From an uncultured Bacilli bacterium (GTDB taxonomy: Bacteria; Bacillota_I; Bacilli_A; RF39; UBA660): 6,543 nucleotides of DNA. The first letter of the stretch is position 1. Each line of letters starts with the position of its first letter. The stretch is taken from NCBI GenBank assembly GCA_947628725.1, contig CANRAQ010000050.1:1-6543 (forward strand), written 5' to 3'. The translations under genes and the position numbers were made by a program. A model generated the notes under the pieces. The model made no database searches and had not been told where the DNA came from. It saw nothing but the letters and a program-made list of their open reading frames with translations. This document shows, in pieces, positions 4,381 through 6,543 of this stretch.

Positions 4381-6354
4381 ATGCCTAGACCAATGAGAAG
4401 AGGAGTACCAGAAAAATCAAAAGATTTTAAAGGTTCTATAAAAAGAGTATTCTTAAGTATGGATAGATGGAAATATTTAATTATAATTTCATTAGTTTTA
4501 GCGATGTTAAGTGCAATATTTTCACTTATTTCGCCAAATAAACTATCTGATTTAACTGATACTATCACACTTGGACTTAAGCCTAATATATCTGAAGAAG
4601 TAATAAAGGATATAATGAATAATGAAAGTATTAGTTATGAAGATAAACAACAATTTAATGAATTAATTGAATATGCAAAATCTAATAGTGAAAATATCGA
4701 CACTGATAAATTATTAAAAGATGTAGATTCATTACCAAAATCTATTTATAAAATTATTAAGCCAAAGATTGATATTGCTAAAGTAAAAAGTATAGCGCTT
4801 TTACTTGCAATATTATATATAACAAGTGCTATATTCAACTATATTGAATCTATATTGATGACTATTGTTTCTAACAATTATGCTAGAAATTTAAGAACTA
4901 AAATAATTAATAAAATAAACAAATTGCCACTTAAATATTTTGATTCACATGAAACAGGTGATGTTTTATCTAGAATTACTAATGATATAGATACGATATC
5001 ACAAAATATGAATCATAGTTTATCTACACTCGTAGTAAGCATAACATTATTTATAGGTTCTGTATTGATGATGTTTGTAACTAATTGGATTATGGCTTTA
5101 ACAGCTATATTTGCAAGTATATTTGGATTTATGTTCATGGGAATTATACTTTCTAAATCACAAAAATATTTTACACAAAGACAAATAGAGTTAGGTAATT
5201 TAAATGGATATATAGAAGAAATATATTCAGGACATAATGTTGTAAGAGCATATAATGGTGGAAAACAGGCAAATAAAGAGTTTGATGAATTAAATGGAAA
5301 ATTATACGAATGTAATTTAAAAAGTCAATTTTTATCAGGAATTATGCAACCAATAATGATATTTATAGGTAATTTTGGGTACGTTGCTGTTTGTATAGTA
5401 GGTGCGATACTTGTAATAAATAATATAATATCATTTGGAGTTATAGTTGCGTTTATGATATATGTAAGAATGTTTACCAATCCGCTTTCACAGATTGCCC
5501 AAGCATTTACAGCTTTGCAATCAGTAGCAGCTTCAGGAGAGCGTGTATTTGAATTTTTAGATGAAAAGGAAATGTCTGATGAAAGTAACTTTACAAAAAG
5601 TATTGACAAAGATACTGTAAAAGGACATATTGAATTTAATCATGTTAGATTTGGATATGATGAGAATAAAACTATAATTAAAGACTTTAGTGTGGATGTA
5701 AAACCTGGACAAAAGATAGCAATAGTAGGACCAACAGGTTCAGGAAAGACTACAATGGTAAATTTACTTATGAAGTTCTATGAAATAAATGATGGTGATA
5801 TATTAATAGATGGTGTATCTATAAAAGAATTAACTAGAGAAAATATTCATGATTTATTTGTAATGGTTCTTCAAGATACTTGGGTATTTGGTGGAACGAT
5901 AAGAGACAATTTAAAATTTAATAAAGAAAATGTTACAGATGAAGAAATCATGGAAGCATGTAGGGTAGTAGGAGTAGACCATTTTATTAAAACTCTACCA
6001 GGTGGTCTTGATTATGTATTAGAAGATAATGAGTCAATTAGTCAAGGTCAAAAGCAACTGCTTACTATAGCTCGTGGTATGATAGAAAATGCACCATTTT
6101 TAATATTAGATGAGGCAACATCAAATGTAGATACAAGAACTGAGGAATTAGTCCAAAAAGCGATGTATAAACTTACAAAAAATAAAACATCATTTATAAT
6201 AGCTCATAGACTTTCTACAATAAAAAATTCTGATTTAATACTTGTAATGAAAGATGGAAATATTATAGAACAAGGTAATCATGAAGAATTGCTAAAAAAG
6301 AATGGCTTTTATGCTGAACTTTATAATTCACAATTCGATAAAATTAGTGAGTAG
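4381..6354 (+). CDS. Heterodimeric ABC exporter, BmrD/YheH-like subunit with catalytic ATPase site
   Basis: This 657-aa half-transporter begins with a basic cytoplasmic tail containing KSKDFKGSIKR, typical of this group. Predicted helices lie near residues 31-52, 135-163, 215-235, 237-258, 317-347 and 350-375. Between the first two helices is an extra acidic, helical segment of about 80 residues, matching the extracellular domain known in BmrD. The ATPase domain has Walker A GPTGSGKTT (450-458), Q-loop Gln498, Walker B FLILDEAT with catalytic Glu578, D-loop SNVD (581-584) and switch His609. The signature is ISQGQ (553-557) in place of LSGGQ. This is the reciprocal of the upstream subunit: its intact Walker site pairs with the partner's intact signature. 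The start is fixed by AAGGAGG 8 nt upstream. No terminator is visible between its stop and the tRNA-Gly gene. Confidence 0.94.
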   Translation: MPRPMRRGVPEKSKDFKGSIKRVFLSMDRWKYLIIISLVLAMLSAIFSLISPNKLSDLTDTITLGLKPNISEEVIKDIMNNESISYEDKQQFNELIEYAKSNSENIDTDKLLKDVDSLPKSIYKIIKPKIDIAKVKSIALLLAILYITSAIFNYIESILMTIVSNNYARNLRTKIINKINKLPLKYFDSHETGDVLSRITNDIDTISQNMNHSLSTLVVSITLFIGSVLMMFVTNWIMALTAIFASIFGFMFMGIILSKSQKYFTQRQIELGNLNGYIEEIYSGHNVVRAYNGGKQANKEFDELNGKLYECNLKSQFLSGIMQPIMIFIGNFGYVAVCIVGAILVINNIISFGVIVAFMIYVRMFTNPLSQIAQAFTALQSVAASGERVFEFLDEKEMSDESNFTKSIDKDTVKGHIEFNHVRFGYDENKTIIKDFSVDVKPGQKIAIVGPTGSGKTTMVNLLMKFYEINDGDILIDGVSIKELTRENIHDLFVMVLQDTWVFGGTIRDNLKFNKENVTDEEIMEACRVVGVDHFIKTLPGGLDYVLEDNESISQGQKQLLTIARGMIENAPFLILDEATSNVDTRTEELVQKAMYKLTKNKTSFIIAHRLSTIKNSDLILVMKDGNIIEQGNHEELLKKNGFYAELYNSQFDKISE

Positions 6355-6357
6355 ATG

Positions 6358-6386
6358 TTTACAAATGAAAAAAAATAGTGTATATT
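6358..6386 (+). promoter_or_regulatory. tRNA-Gly promoter
   Basis: TTTACA (6358-6363, 5/6) and TATATT (6381-6386, 5/6) are separated by 17 nt. The -35 box begins 4 nt after the stop codon of the exporter gene. The predicted start near 6393 leaves a leader of about 10 nt before the tRNA. The tRNA can therefore be made independently, although readthrough from the operon is also possible. Confidence 0.8.
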
Positions 6387-6403
6387 TTATATATACCTAT
6401 TTT

Positions 6404-6478
6404 GCAGGTGTAGTACAATGGTTAGTATATGGCCTTGCCAAGGCTAGGATGCCGGTTCGATCCCGGTCACTTGCTCCA
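6404..6478 (+). tRNA. tRNA-Gly (anticodon GCC)
   Basis: The 75-nt cloverleaf includes an encoded CCA. The acceptor stem is GCAGGTG/CACTTGC, with one G-T pair. The D stem is GTAC/GTAT and the anticodon stem TGGCC/GGCTA. The loop TTGCCAA holds anticodon GCC at 6437-6439, and the T arm is GCCGG-TTCGATC-CCGGT. Discriminator U73 and the anticodon identify glycine. Confidence 0.97.
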
Positions 6479-6489
6479 GTGACGTTTCT

Positions 6490-6512
6490 GTTCGAACTTT
6501 TATAGTTTGAAC
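6490..6512 (+). other. Small hairpin after tRNA-Gly
   Basis: GTTCGAAC pairs with GTTTGAAC (8 bp, one G-U) around a 7-nt loop, 11 nt past the CCA end. It is not followed by a U tract, so it is more likely a processing or stability structure of the tRNA precursor, or chance, than a terminator. Confidence 0.35.
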
Positions 6513-6525
6513 TTAACATATATAA

Positions 6526-6543
6526 TCAATCCGTTCGGGTTGA
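6526..6543 (+). terminator. Probable tRNA-Gly terminator hairpin, tail cut by the right edge
   Basis: TCAATCC pairs with GGGTTGA (7 bp, one G-U) around the tetraloop GTTC. The hairpin ends exactly at the window edge, so the diagnostic U tract cannot be seen. Its position about 50 nt after tRNA-Gly fits an intrinsic terminator. Confidence 0.5.

Noticed and set aside
4356..4568. Open frame antisense to the start of the second exporter gene
   Set aside because: It is a shadow of a conserved coding region with no promoter or ribosome binding site.
5325..5609. Open frame antisense to the second exporter gene
   Set aside because: It is a shadow of a conserved coding region, with no independent support.
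6302..6505. Plus-strand open frame containing AGVVQWLVYGLAKARMPVRS
   Set aside because: It is a translation of the tRNA-Gly gene overlapping the end of the exporter gene, with no ribosome binding site.
1..6543. CRISPR array, prophage or defence system
   Set aside because: No regularly spaced repeats, integrase, attachment duplication or recognisable defence genes are present; the tRNA genes show no duplicated 3' ends.

Overview
The window is strongly A+T-rich DNA with AGGAGG-type ribosome binding sites, sigma-A-like TTGACA/TATAAT promoters and tRNAs that encode their own CCA ends. This fits a low-GC Bacillota, most likely a clostridial relative. The lineage is inferred from composition and gene types, not from a marker phylogeny.

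Left part, read on the minus strand from about 2590 down to 1: a hypothetical protein gene (1807-2505), a tRNA-Cys(GCA) gene (1620-1693), a structured non-coding element (1470-1612), a second hairpin terminator (1381-1413), mnmA (190-1296), and a second copy of the same element (1-130), whose terminator tail runs off the left edge. MnmA is the tRNA 2-thiouridylase. The element occurs in two diverged copies flanking mnmA. Each copy has a promoter-like pair with a 17-nt spacer, a long hairpin that pairs without mismatch only on the minus strand, and a terminator-type hairpin at its 3' end. It looks like a duplicated small RNA gene that I cannot assign to a known family.

Right part, plus strand: a two-gene operon (2626-6354) encodes the halves of a heterodimeric ABC exporter of the BmrCD/YheIH, LmrCD and TM287/288 type. 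The two ATPase domains are complementary. The first subunit has a degenerate Walker B/H-switch and an intact signature; the second has an intact Walker B/H-switch and a degenerate signature. The operon is followed after 49 nt by tRNA-Gly(GCC) with its own promoter and a terminator hairpin at the right edge.

The hypothetical gene and the ABC operon are divergent. Their promoters lie back to back with -35 boxes 6 nt apart, and a perfect 14-bp palindrome covers one -35 box and adjoins the other. Shared control of the two units is therefore plausible but unproven. The most interesting unexplained item is the duplicated small-RNA element around mnmA; the rest is mostly conventional housekeeping and transporter content.
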